Assembly: GCA_934169745.1 (NCBI GenBank)
Contig: CAKPOE010000006.1
Span: forward strand, 1 to 64,000
Reading direction: 5' to 3'
Length of the DNA stretch: 64,000 nt
From: an uncultured Clostridia bacterium
Lineage (GTDB): Bacteria > Bacillota > Clostridia > TANB77 > UBA1234
The notes beneath the pieces were generated by a model. It saw nothing but the letters and a program-made list of their open reading frames with translations. It did not search any database and was not told the DNA's origin. How positions within the stretch are numbered: position 1 is the first letter of the stretch; each line of letters opens with the position of its first letter. Position numbers and translations under genes: made by a program. Below, in pieces: positions 52,192 through 61,280 of the stretch.

Positions 52192-53474
52192 GTGAAAAAT
52201 TAAATGTTGTAAAAAATTTTATCTCGATGAGATATTTTAAAAAGTTTAAGACAAGAGATAAATTAGAAAAATACCAAAATAAAATGCTTTTAAAACAAAT
52301 GAAATACATTAAAGAAAATTCAGAATATTTTAAAAATATCAAAGCAGACAGTATAGAAAATTTTAAAGATTTGCCACTTATGGATAAAAAGGTAATGATG
52401 GAGAATTTCAATAAATTAAATTGTGTAGGTATTGATAGAGATAAGGCACTTGAAATTGCCATAAATGGCGAAAAAAGTCGAAATTTTGATGAAAAACTTA
52501 ATAATATATCTGTTGGTTTATCATCAGGTACGAGTGGGGCAAGAGGTTTATTTATTATAAGTGATAAAGAAAGAGAATTATGGGCAGGTGGTGTCCTAGC
52601 AAAGTTTCTACCAAAAGGAAACATACTAGGTCATAAAATAGCTTTTTTCTTGCGAGCAGATAATAATTTGTATGAAACCATTGATTCAAAGGCGATAAAG
52701 TTTAGATATTTTGACATTATGAAAGATATGAATGAAAATATAAAAACTTTAAATGAATATCAGCCAACTATTATTGTTGCTCCTCCATCAGTATTATTGA
52801 TACTTGCTGAAGCACAAGAAAATAAGAAAATTAATGTAAATCCAATAAAAATAATTTCAGTAGCCGAAGTATTAACAGATGAAGATGCAGATTATTTTAA
52901 GAAGGTTTTTGGGTTAAAAATAATACATCAAGCATATCAATGCACAGAAGGATTTTTAGGTTATGTATGTGAGTGTGGGAATTTTCATATAAACGAAGAT
53001 GTTATATATGTTGAAAAGGAATACATTGATAAAGAAAGATTTGTTCCAATAATTACTGACTTTTTAAGAAAATCACAACCAATTATCAGATATAGATTAA
53101 ATGATATTTTAGTTGAAGATAAGGAAAAATGTTCTTGTGGTTCGTGTGCTATGGTTATAAAGAAAATAGAGGGTAGAGAAGATGATATATTTATTTTTAA
53201 TGGAATAAAAGGAAAAGAAATTACAGTTTTCCCAGATTTTATAAGTAGATGTGTAATATATGCAAATGGTATTAGAAATTATAAAGTAGTCCAAGAAGAT
53301 AAAGAAAATATTACAATTTATCTTGATAATATGAATGAACAAATAAAAAAACAAATAAGTAATGAATTTAATACACTTGCTGAAAGAATGAAGTTTTTAT
53401 GCCCAAAAATAAGTTTTGAAAAATATGAATTTAATTTAGCAAGAAAAATGAAACGTGTAGAAAGGAAGAGATAG
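52188..53474 (+). CDS. Adenylate-forming enzyme of the CapK/F390-synthetase type
   Basis: 428 residues. The ATP-binding motif is 'VGLSSGTSGARGLF' (about 110-118), motif A5 is 'AYQCTEGFLG' (250-255), and 'RYRLNDI' (301-306) follows. Cysteine pairs 'CECG' and 'CSCGSC' look like a zinc site, as in the CapK/PaaK/F390 group. Such enzymes activate a carboxylic acid as its acyl-adenylate, often with transfer to a thiol or amine. Here it probably activates a fatty or aryl acid for the pathway. The C-terminal domain is short. The substrate cannot be read from sequence. Confidence 0.75.
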   Translation: MSEKLNVVKNFISMRYFKKFKTRDKLEKYQNKMLLKQMKYIKENSEYFKNIKADSIENFKDLPLMDKKVMMENFNKLNCVGIDRDKALEIAINGEKSRNFDEKLNNISVGLSSGTSGARGLFIISDKERELWAGGVLAKFLPKGNILGHKIAFFLRADNNLYETIDSKAIKFRYFDIMKDMNENIKTLNEYQPTIIVAPPSVLLILAEAQENKKINVNPIKIISVAEVLTDEDADYFKKVFGLKIIHQAYQCTEGFLGYVCECGNFHINEDVIYVEKEYIDKERFVPIITDFLRKSQPIIRYRLNDILVEDKEKCSCGSCAMVIKKIEGREDDIFIFNGIKGKEITVFPDFISRCVIYANGIRNYKVVQEDKENITIYLDNMNEQIKKQISNEFNTLAERMKFLCPKISFEKYEFNLARKMKRVERKR

Positions 53475-53480
53475 CAAATA

Positions 53481-54413
53481 ATGAGAAATATTAAAATAAT
53501 AGGATATGGCAATTATTTACCAAATAATATAGTAGAATTTGATGGAGAAAAAAGATACAGATGTAATGGAAGCGAAACTCAATTAGATATGGCAGTTAAA
53601 GCAGCAAATAAGGCATTGGAAAATGCTAAACTAGATATTAAAGATATTGATTGTATTGTTTCAGCTAGCGCAGTTATTATGCAACCAATACCATGTAATG
53701 CAGCACTTATTCATGAACAGATAGCAAATGATACAAATATACCTGCAATGGATATAAATACAACTTGCACAAGTTTTGTAACTGCATTAGATACAATGTC
53801 ATATTTAATTGAAGCTGGAAGATATAAAAATGTCTTAATAGTTGCTAGTGATGTTGCATCAGAGGGATTAAATGAAGAACAGAAAGAAAGTTATACATTA
53901 TTTTCAGATGGTGCAAGTGCAGTTATAATTACAAAGTCAGAAGATAGTAATCAAGGAATAGTTGGAAGTATGATCCGTACATATTCAGATGGAGCACATG
54001 CTACTGAAATAAGAGGTGGAGGAACTCTAAAAACAGCATTGAAATATAAGCCAGAAGATAAAGCAGATTATACATTTGATATGAAAGGTAAACCAATATT
54101 AAGTTTATGTGCAAGAAAGTTGCCAGAATTATTTAAAGAATTTGAAAAAGAATTTAATGTTTCTATTAAAGATGTAGATGTAGTTATACCACATCAAGCA
54201 AGTAGGGCTTTGCCTTTTATTATGAAAATGTTAAAAATTGATGAAAGCAAATATGTCAATAGAGTTAGTGAGTTTGGAAATATGGTATCAGTATCTATTC
54301 CATATATGCTATGCGATTTATTAGAAAATGGAAAAATCAAAACAGGGGATAAAGTATTGTTATGTGGTACAGCAGCAGGATTAACTTGCAATATTTTATT
54401 ACTTAATATATAG
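53481..54413 (+). CDS. Beta-ketoacyl-ACP synthase III-like enzyme
   Basis: 310 residues of the FabH/KASIII thiolase fold. The catalytic triad is Cys96 ('DINTTCTSFVTAL'), His238 ('VIPHQASRAL') and Asn267 ('EFGNMVSVSIP'). KASIII enzymes join an acyl-CoA or acyl-ACP starter to malonyl-ACP; the related OleA joins two acyl chains head to head. The triad is complete, so it should be active. It opens the fatty-acid-like part of the operon, directly before the ACP. It is likely to set the starter unit of the product. Confidence 0.88.
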   Translation: MRNIKIIGYGNYLPNNIVEFDGEKRYRCNGSETQLDMAVKAANKALENAKLDIKDIDCIVSASAVIMQPIPCNAALIHEQIANDTNIPAMDINTTCTSFVTALDTMSYLIEAGRYKNVLIVASDVASEGLNEEQKESYTLFSDGASAVIITKSEDSNQGIVGSMIRTYSDGAHATEIRGGGTLKTALKYKPEDKADYTFDMKGKPILSLCARKLPELFKEFEKEFNVSIKDVDVVIPHQASRALPFIMKMLKIDESKYVNRVSEFGNMVSVSIPYMLCDLLENGKIKTGDKVLLCGTAAGLTCNILLLNI

Positions 54414-54423
54414 GAGGTTTATT

Positions 54424-54651
54424 ATGTTTGAAGAAATAAAAGAAGTTTTATCAGAACAATTAGGAATTGAAACAGATATTAAGTTAGAATCAAAATTAAA
54501 AGAAGAATTGGGTATTGATAGCTTACTTGCAGTTGAATTATCTATTTTATTAGAGAATAAATATGATATTGATATTAAAGAAGAACTTGCAAAATTAGTT
54601 ACTATCAAAGATGTAATTGATTTACTTGAAACAAAAGGAGTAAAAGCGTAA
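54424..54651 (+). CDS. Acyl carrier protein
   Basis: 75 residues, four-helix type. The phosphopantetheine attachment site is Ser33 in 'LGIDSLLAVEL'. The surrounding acidic helices and length are those of a type II ACP. It carries the growing chain for KASIII, KASII and the acyltransferase. A phosphopantetheinyl transferase is not seen in the window, so the housekeeping AcpS must serve it or one lies downstream. AGGAGG precedes the ATG; its stop overlaps the BCCP start (TAATG). Confidence 0.93.
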   Translation: MFEEIKEVLSEQLGIETDIKLESKLKEELGIDSLLAVELSILLENKYDIDIKEELAKLVTIKDVIDLLETKGVKA

Positions 54652-55004
54652 TGCAATTAAAAAAGATTAAAAGTTTAATTGAAATTATGGATGAAAAAAA
54701 TTTAACAAAAATTGATTATGAAGATAAAGATTTTAAAATATCATTGGAAAAAAGCAATAATATTGAACCAGAAGATAGTATTGAAGATGGATGGATAACA
54801 TCTCCAACAGTAGGTATATATTTAGATAGAGAAAAACCTATAAAGATAGGACAAAAGGTAAAAAAGAATGAAGTTCTATTTATAATTAATTCAATGAAAG
54901 TTTTAAATAATATTGTTGCACCAAAAGATGGAATTATAGAAGAAATATTAGTTAAAGAAAACGATATGCTTGAATATAATCAAAAAGTAATGAAGTTAGG
55001 TTGA
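54651..55004 (+). CDS. accB: Biotin carboxyl carrier protein with an atypical biotin site
   Basis: 117 residues: an N-terminal helix, a linker without the usual Ala/Pro-rich stretch, and a lipoyl/biotinyl hammerhead domain. The biotin-accepting lysine is Lys83 in 'FIINSMKVLNNIVAP'. Most BCCPs have EAMKM; here the motif is NSMKV, still with Met-Lys in place. It carries carboxybiotin between AccC and AccDA. The change around the lysine may mean that a matched biotin ligase is needed, and one lies at 63432. Confidence 0.88.
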   Translation: MQLKKIKSLIEIMDEKNLTKIDYEDKDFKISLEKSNNIEPEDSIEDGWITSPTVGIYLDREKPIKIGQKVKKNEVLFIINSMKVLNNIVAPKDGIIEEILVKENDMLEYNQKVMKLG

Positions 55005-55008
55005 TATT

Positions 55009-56316
55009 ATGATTAAAAAGATATTAGTTGCAAATAGAGGAGAAATTGCAGTTAGAATTATAAAAACTTGTAAAGAACTAAATATTGAAACAGTTGCAAT
55101 ATATTCAAAATGCGATAAAGACTCTTATCATGTCTTTTTGTCAGATGAAGCATATTGTGTAGGAGATAATGATCCAAGTAATTCGTATCTGAATGCAGAT
55201 AGTATTATTCAAATTGCAATTAAAACAGGTTGCAGAGCAATTCATCCAGGTTATGGTTTTTTAAGTGAAGATTTTGAGTTTGCAAAAAAAGTTATAGAAA
55301 ACAATTTAATATTTATTGGTCCATCTCTTGATGTAATGAATAAGATTTATGATAAACAAAAACTGAAAGATATATTAAAGGAAATTAATGTTCCTTTGAT
55401 TGATAGTTATAAATTAAAAGATTTTATTAAATTAAAAGATAAACAAGTATATCCTGTTTTGATTAAACAAATTAATGGTGGTGGAGGCAAAGGAATAAAA
55501 AAGGTTTCTTCATCATTGGAACTAGAGCAAGCAATTAAAGAATTAAAAAATGCGCTTAATAAAACATTTGATATAGATAATTACTATGTTGAAAAATATA
55601 TTGATGTTTATAGGCATATCGAAGTACAAGTGATAGCAGATAAATATAATAATATTAGCATTTTACCAGAAAGAGATTGTTCTGTTCAAAGAAACTTTCA
55701 AAAATTTATTGAAGAAACACCATCATCTATAAATAACAGAAAATTACTTGATGAAATAAAAAAAGAAGCATTAAAAATTTTTCAATTCTTAAAATATGAT
55801 AATGTTGGAACAGCAGAATTTCTTGTAGATAGTAATTATAATTATTATTTTTTAGAAATTAATGCGAGAATACAAGTAGAACACACGATAACAGAAGTTG
55901 TAAGTGATATTGATATTGTTGAAGAACAAATAAATATATCTAGTGGTAATAGCAATGAAAGGGAAAAATATATTTTACCAAATTATTATGCTTTGGAATG
56001 CAGAATAAATGCAGAAGATCCAAATAATAATTTTATTTCAAGTAGTGGAAAAGTAGATATATTAAATTTACCATGTGGTAGAAATATTAGGGTTGATTCA
56101 TATATTTATCAAGGATATTCATTGAAGCCTTATTATGATTCATTGTTAATGAAAATCATAACTTATGATAAAATAAGAGATAGAGCAATAAATAAAATGC
56201 AGACTTGTTTAGATGAGATAATAATATCAGGTGTTAAGACAAATATAGATTTTAATTATGAAATAATAAGTAAAGAGGACTTTAAAGAAGGTAATTATAA
56301 ATTCAAAAAGTATTAG
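55009..56316 (+). CDS. accC: Biotin carboxylase subunit
   Basis: 435 residues. 'ILVANRGEIAVRII' is the standard start, 'HPGYGFLSE' and the ATP-grasp glycine loop 'NGGGGKGIKK' follow, and 'FLEINARIQVEHTITE' is the catalytic strand, with Ile and Ala in place of the usual Met and Thr ('EMNTRIQVEH'). It carboxylates biotin on BCCP with ATP and bicarbonate. The key ATP and bicarbonate residues that I can see (Glu, Arg, Gln, Val, Glu of the last motif) are present. It is somewhat diverged, as expected for a dedicated copy. Confidence 0.93.
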   Translation: MIKKILVANRGEIAVRIIKTCKELNIETVAIYSKCDKDSYHVFLSDEAYCVGDNDPSNSYLNADSIIQIAIKTGCRAIHPGYGFLSEDFEFAKKVIENNLIFIGPSLDVMNKIYDKQKLKDILKEINVPLIDSYKLKDFIKLKDKQVYPVLIKQINGGGGKGIKKVSSSLELEQAIKELKNALNKTFDIDNYYVEKYIDVYRHIEVQVIADKYNNISILPERDCSVQRNFQKFIEETPSSINNRKLLDEIKKEALKIFQFLKYDNVGTAEFLVDSNYNYYFLEINARIQVEHTITEVVSDIDIVEEQINISSGNSNEREKYILPNYYALECRINAEDPNNNFISSSGKVDILNLPCGRNIRVDSYIYQGYSLKPYYDSLLMKIITYDKIRDRAINKMQTCLDEIIISGVKTNIDFNYEIISKEDFKEGNYKFKKY

Positions 56317-56327
56317 AGGTAGTAATT

Positions 56328-57962
56328 ATGAGTGTATTAGTAGCAAAAAAACGAAGTAATATAATAAGAAATAATAAAATAGAGAATAAAGATATATGTT
56401 TTAAATGCAATGGAGATTTAGATGAACTTTTTGTGTGCAAAACTTGTGGTAATAATTCGTATATAACTGCTAAACAAAGAATTGCAAATATATCTGATGA
56501 AAATACTTTTAAAGAATTAACTTTTAATAAAATAGATATATCAAAAAAATGTAATTATGAAGATAAAATAAATAAAGCAAAAGAAAATACAGATCTTAAT
56601 GAAGCAATACTTATTGGAACTTGTTCTATCGGTGGTATAAAAGTCGTTTTAGGTGTTATGGAATCTAAGTTTATGATGGGAACTTTAAGTGTTTCTGTCG
56701 GGGAAACCATAACAAGAGCATTTGAATATGCTACTGATAATAAATTACCTGTAATATTATTCTGTGCTAGTGGTGGAGCTAGAATACAAGAGGGGTTATT
56801 TTCGTTAGTTCAAATGGCAAAAGTAAATGCTGCAATTAAAAGGCATAGTAATAAAGGACTATTATATATTTCTTGTTTAACAAATCCAACAATGGGTGGA
56901 GTAACTGCTTCATTCGGATTATTAGGAGATATAAACATTGCAGAAAAAAACTCACAAATTGGGTTTGCAGGAAAATCAATAATTGAAAACTTATATAATG
57001 AGATACTTGATAGCAATTTTCAAACAGAGCAATATAATGAAAATAATGGAATGATAGATATTATAGCTGATAGAAAAGATATAAGAAATATTTTATTAGA
57101 TTTATTGAAAATGATTAACAACAATAATAAAGTCGTAAGAATTGATAATAAAGATGGGAATGAATCAAAAACAAATGATGATTTATTAGAAATACTAAAA
57201 AATGTTAGAGATATAGATAGATTTAAAGGCAAAGATTATTTAATAAGTATATTTGATAAATACATTGAATTAAAAGGAGATAGAATTAATAGTAATGATA
57301 CTTCAATATTATCAGGTATTGGAAACATAGAAAATAAAAGTTTTATCTTCAATATTCAGAATAAAGGAAGAACTTTGAAGGAAAATAAAGAAACAAATTA
57401 TGGGCTAACAAGACCAGAGGGATATAGAAAAGCATTAAGAATATCAAAAATTGCCGAGAAATTTAATATTCCAATTATAAATATTATTGATAGCGCTGGG
57501 GCAGATCCTAGTATATATTCAGAAGAAAATGGACAAGCAAGAGCAATAGCAGATTGTCTATATACCTTTTCGGATTTAAAGACAATAATAATATCTATTG
57601 TTGTTGGCGAGGGGTCAAGTGGTGGAGCACTTGCTTTATCAGTATGCGATTCAATAGGAATGCTTCAAAAATCAATATACACGGTTATTTCTCCTGAAGC
57701 ATATTTAAAGATAATGCACAAAGAAGAACAAGTTAGTAATGAATTATTGAAAAGCATGAGATTTACAGCCAATGATTTATTTGAAGATAAGATTATTGAT
57801 GAAGTAATAAGTGAAAGTGATAATTTAGATTATAATGTTAATAATATTAAGAATTTTATACTAAATAAATATGAAATTTTAAGAAAACAAGACATTCAAG
57901 AGTTAATTAATAATAGATATGAAAGAATAAGGAATTGGGATATTGTAGCTAAAGGGGAATGA
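56328..57962 (+). CDS. accDA: Fused acetyl-CoA carboxylase carboxyltransferase (AccD-AccA)
   Basis: 544 residues joining both carboxyltransferase subunits. An N-terminal four-Cys zinc finger (Cys24, 27, 37, 40) and the first crotonase-like half ('GGIKVVLGVMESKFMMGTLS', 'FCASGGARIQEGLFSLVQMAK') make up AccD. The second half has 'NKGRTLKENKETNYGLTRPE', 'DSAGADPS' and 'VVGEGSSGGALAL', which are AccA motifs. It moves the carboxyl group from carboxybiotin to acetyl-CoA, giving malonyl-CoA. A single-chain AccDA together with its own AccB and AccC makes the operon independent for extender units. Confidence 0.93.
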   Translation: MSVLVAKKRSNIIRNNKIENKDICFKCNGDLDELFVCKTCGNNSYITAKQRIANISDENTFKELTFNKIDISKKCNYEDKINKAKENTDLNEAILIGTCSIGGIKVVLGVMESKFMMGTLSVSVGETITRAFEYATDNKLPVILFCASGGARIQEGLFSLVQMAKVNAAIKRHSNKGLLYISCLTNPTMGGVTASFGLLGDINIAEKNSQIGFAGKSIIENLYNEILDSNFQTEQYNENNGMIDIIADRKDIRNILLDLLKMINNNNKVVRIDNKDGNESKTNDDLLEILKNVRDIDRFKGKDYLISIFDKYIELKGDRINSNDTSILSGIGNIENKSFIFNIQNKGRTLKENKETNYGLTRPEGYRKALRISKIAEKFNIPIINIIDSAGADPSIYSEENGQARAIADCLYTFSDLKTIIISIVVGEGSSGGALALSVCDSIGMLQKSIYTVISPEAYLKIMHKEEQVSNELLKSMRFTANDLFEDKIIDEVISESDNLDYNVNNIKNFILNKYEILRKQDIQELINNRYERIRNWDIVAKGE

Positions 57963-57966
57963 TACA

Positions 57967-58869
57967 ATGAAAGCATTTATTTTTACAGGTCAAGGCAATG
58001 AATATAGCCAAATGGCAAAAGAATTATATGAAAACAACTTATTTGCAAAAGAATTAATTGATAAGCTAAATATAAAGTTTAATTATAAAGATATATTTGT
58101 AAAAGAAAGTAGATTAATACATGACACTAGATATTCACAAATTGGGAATTTCGTTATTAGTATAATTTTATCAAAAATGCTTCGTGATAAAGGAGTACAT
58201 GCTGATGTGTGTGCAGGTCTTTCATTAGGAGAATATACTGCACTTTGCTATTCAAAAGCAATTAGTATAGATGCCACAATTTCTATTTTAGAAAATAGAT
58301 CAAACATAATGTATGAAACATTATACGAAAAAGATACAGGAATGTATGCAATAATGTTTTTAAATGCTGAAAAAATCGAAGAAATTGTCAAACAATTTGA
58401 TAAAGTTTGGATAGCAAATTATAATTCGCCAGATCAAGTTGTAATTGCAGGAGATAATAAACAATTGGAAGAAAGTTCAAAGATTTGTATTGAAAGTGGT
58501 GCAAAAAAAGTAATTAAACTTGATGTTATTGGTGCATTTCATTCTGGACTACTAAAAGAATCTAGTATGAAATTAAAAGATGTATTAGATAAATATAGTT
58601 TTAATAATCCCAATATACCTGTTTACTATAATTATATTGGAAATAAATCAAATGATGATATAAAAGAATTACTTGTTAATCAATTATATAATTCAGTAAA
58701 ATTTGAACAAATTATTCTAAATATGATAAATGACGGGGTAGATGAATTTTATGTTATTGGAGTAGGAAAATCTATTGATAATTTTATTCGTTCTATTGCT
58801 ATACATAATAAATTAAAACTAAAAGTAGTACATATAGAAAAAATGCAAGATTTGGAGGCTATAAAATGA
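57967..58869 (+). CDS. fabD: Malonyl-CoA:ACP transacylase
   Basis: 300 residues. 'FTGQGNEYSQMAKELY' is the typical start, the active serine is Ser86 in 'AGLSLGEYTAL', and the catalytic His is His192 in 'GAFHSGLL'. It transfers malonyl from CoA to the ACP. The family arginine is not certain by eye; 'ILENRSNIMYE' is in the expected place. It starts 4 bases after accDA and overlaps the next gene by 4 bases (ATGA). Confidence 0.92.
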   Translation: MKAFIFTGQGNEYSQMAKELYENNLFAKELIDKLNIKFNYKDIFVKESRLIHDTRYSQIGNFVISIILSKMLRDKGVHADVCAGLSLGEYTALCYSKAISIDATISILENRSNIMYETLYEKDTGMYAIMFLNAEKIEEIVKQFDKVWIANYNSPDQVVIAGDNKQLEESSKICIESGAKKVIKLDVIGAFHSGLLKESSMKLKDVLDKYSFNNPNIPVYYNYIGNKSNDDIKELLVNQLYNSVKFEQIILNMINDGVDEFYVIGVGKSIDNFIRSIAIHNKLKLKVVHIEKMQDLEAIK

Positions 58870-60095
58870 ATAGAGTTGTTATAACAGGAATAGGTGTTGT
58901 TTCTGCATTAGGAAATGATGTAGAAACATTTTGGAATAATATTGTAAATGGGAAAAGTGGTATAGACTTAATAACAAGTTTTGATACTGAACAATTTAAT
59001 TCAAAATATGCAGCTGAAGTAAAAAATGTTGATTATAGTGGAATTTCAAAGAGAGATTTATTGTTTGATTCTAGATACATGAATTTTGCAAGAGTTGCTG
59101 CAGCACAAGCATATAAAGATAGTAAATTAAATGATGTTCAGTTTGATAAAGACTATTTTGGTGTTTATATTTCAAATAGTATGGGTGGAGTAGAAAAAGT
59201 AAGTAGCGGATGCGATGTATTAAAAGATAAAGGACCTTCAAAAATGTCGCCTATGTTAATTCCAGCAATACTTCCGAATATGGCTTCTGGTAAAGTTGCA
59301 ATAGATTTAGGAGCAAAAGGCTCAAATATGGCAAATGTTTCAGCTTGTAGTGGAGGAGCAAATGCAATAGGGGAAGCATATTTAAAAATTAAACTTGGAT
59401 ATGAAAAAGTAATGGTGGCAGGTGCAGCTGATGCTTCAATAACACCATTTTCGGTTGCGTGTTTTTCTGCTATGAAAGCATTATATAGAGGCGAAAATAA
59501 AGATGAAGCTTCAATTCCATTTGATAAAAGAAGAAATGGTTTTGTAATAGGTGAAGGATCTGCAATACTAATATTAGAAGATTTAGAACATGCAAAAGAA
59601 AGAAATGCAAAAATATATGCAGAAATAGTAGGTTATGGCTCAAATTGTGATGCTTATAATATGGTATCTCCTGATTATGAAGGATTAACATGTAGCAAAG
59701 CAATGAACAGAGCATTAAAAGATGCAAATATAAAAGAAAATGATATTTCATACATAAATGCACATGGTACATCTACAACATTAAATGATAAAACTGAATC
59801 AAAAGCAATAAATGAAGTGTTTAAGTCAAAACCTTATGTATCATCAACAAAATCAATGACAGGACATTTATTAAGTACAAGTGGAGCATTAGAAGCAATA
59901 ATAACGGCAAAAGCATTAGAAACAAGTATAATGCCACCAATGATAAATTATAAAGAGTTTGATCCAGAATGTGATTTGAACTTTGTTACAAATAAGTCAA
60001 AAGCAAATCCAACAATGAAATATGCAATGTCAAATTCATTTGGCTTTGGAGGACATAATGTATGTTTAATATTTAAAAAATTGGAACAAAATTAG
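58866..60095 (+). CDS. fabF: Beta-ketoacyl-ACP synthase II-type enzyme
   Basis: 409 residues. The catalytic Cys161 lies in 'VSACSGGANAIGEA', and the two histidines are His300 ('NAHGTSTTLND') and His334 ('TKSMTGHLLSTSG', with Lys329). All residues needed for decarboxylative condensation are present, so it is not a chain-length factor. It elongates the ACP-bound chain. The sequence around the Cys ('SACSGG') differs a little from the usual 'TACATG'. It is the only KASII gene in the window. Confidence 0.93.
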   Translation: MNRVVITGIGVVSALGNDVETFWNNIVNGKSGIDLITSFDTEQFNSKYAAEVKNVDYSGISKRDLLFDSRYMNFARVAAAQAYKDSKLNDVQFDKDYFGVYISNSMGGVEKVSSGCDVLKDKGPSKMSPMLIPAILPNMASGKVAIDLGAKGSNMANVSACSGGANAIGEAYLKIKLGYEKVMVAGAADASITPFSVACFSAMKALYRGENKDEASIPFDKRRNGFVIGEGSAILILEDLEHAKERNAKIYAEIVGYGSNCDAYNMVSPDYEGLTCSKAMNRALKDANIKENDISYINAHGTSTTLNDKTESKAINEVFKSKPYVSSTKSMTGHLLSTSGALEAIITAKALETSIMPPMINYKEFDPECDLNFVTNKSKANPTMKYAMSNSFGFGGHNVCLIFKKLEQN

Positions 60096-60107
60096 TGAGG
60101 AATGTAT

Positions 60108-61271
60108 ATGAACAATAATAAGAAGAATAAAAAAATAGTATTTTTTTCAACACCAGCATTTGGTCATTTGAATGCAGAATATTCTGTCATATCAAAACTA
60201 ATTGAAAACAATTATTCTGTGGATTGGTATTGTAGTAAAAAATACCAGAGCTTTGTTGAGGAAACAGGTGCAAATTTTAAAGAGTATAAGATTGATTTTG
60301 ATACTTATAATTTAAGTGATGTAACTGCAAATTTTTATAATTTGTTTGAAAATTTATTAAATTTGAATAGAACTGCTTATTTAGAATATGTTGAAGAAAT
60401 AGAAAAAGAAAAACCAGATTTAATACTATATGATTCTATGTGTTCGTTTGCTAAAAATATTTCTAAAAAATTGAAAATAAAATCTATCTGTTTAAGTGGC
60501 TTAATGGGCTATAATTTTTGGACATTTATGTTTTCACACATGTTTGTTTCCACAATGAAATTGATTTTAAAAAACTTTTCTTCAATACTAAAATTATATA
60601 AAGAAGAAAAAAAGTTTAGATTATCTAATGGGCTTGGAAAGTTTAGTCCAATGGATTTATTTGTTAATAAGGGAGATTTAACATTAGTTTTTTCGCCAAA
60701 AGAATGTCAGCCATTTTATAAAACTTTTGATAAATCATTTGTTTTTGTTGGTACTACGATTAAAGATAGACTTAAAAGAAGCAATAAAAAATATGGTAAG
60801 TATGATATTTATGTTTCACTTGGATCTATATTTACTGAGAATAGTGAACTTTTAAACAATGTTATAAATAACGAATTATTAAAAGGGAAACACACAATAA
60901 TTAGTGTCGGTAATCTACAAATGGATAACTTGCCTAATATAGAATTTGTAAAATCCACAGACCAATTGGCACTTTTACCACAGTTAGACTTATTTATTAA
61001 TCATGGTGGCTTATGCAGTGTCTATGAAAGTATCTATTTTGGTATTTTTCAAATCTGTATTCCACAACAAGAGGAACACAGATTGACAGCACAAATGGTT
61101 GAAAGAAGAAAAATAGGTCTGCGTGTTGAAAATATTAATAAATTAAATGTTAAGAAACTAGAAAAGTTTAGAAACAAAAATATTGATAAACTTAAAAAAT
61201 ACCAAAAAATAATTAGATCGTATGATGGAAGTATGTTAGCTTTCGAGAAAATTGAAGAAATATTAAAATAG
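60108..61271 (+). CDS. GT1-family glycosyltransferase (macrolide/UGT type)
   Basis: 387 residues, GT-B fold. The N-terminal domain starts 'KIVFFSTPAFGHLNAEYSVI' (the typical HxN region of UGT-like enzymes) and the C-terminal donor site is 'ALLPQLDLFINHGGLCSVYESIYFGIFQICIPQQEEHRLTAQMVE'. These enzymes glycosylate lipids, polyketides and other small hydrophobic acceptors with UDP- or TDP-sugars. Its place after KASII suggests that it sugars the chain made by the operon. The second ATG (60108) is used because GAGGA lies 6 bases upstream; the first (60102) abuts it. Confidence 0.85.
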   Translation: MNNNKKNKKIVFFSTPAFGHLNAEYSVISKLIENNYSVDWYCSKKYQSFVEETGANFKEYKIDFDTYNLSDVTANFYNLFENLLNLNRTAYLEYVEEIEKEKPDLILYDSMCSFAKNISKKLKIKSICLSGLMGYNFWTFMFSHMFVSTMKLILKNFSSILKLYKEEKKFRLSNGLGKFSPMDLFVNKGDLTLVFSPKECQPFYKTFDKSFVFVGTTIKDRLKRSNKKYGKYDIYVSLGSIFTENSELLNNVINNELLKGKHTIISVGNLQMDNLPNIEFVKSTDQLALLPQLDLFINHGGLCSVYESIYFGIFQICIPQQEEHRLTAQMVERRKIGLRVENINKLNVKKLEKFRNKNIDKLKKYQKIIRSYDGSMLAFEKIEEILK

Positions 61272-61280
61272 GTGAGAATA

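Noticed and set aside
58866..60095. Type II PKS chain-length factor
   Set aside because: The Cys-His-His residues of an active ketosynthase are all present, and no second KASII gene accompanies it.
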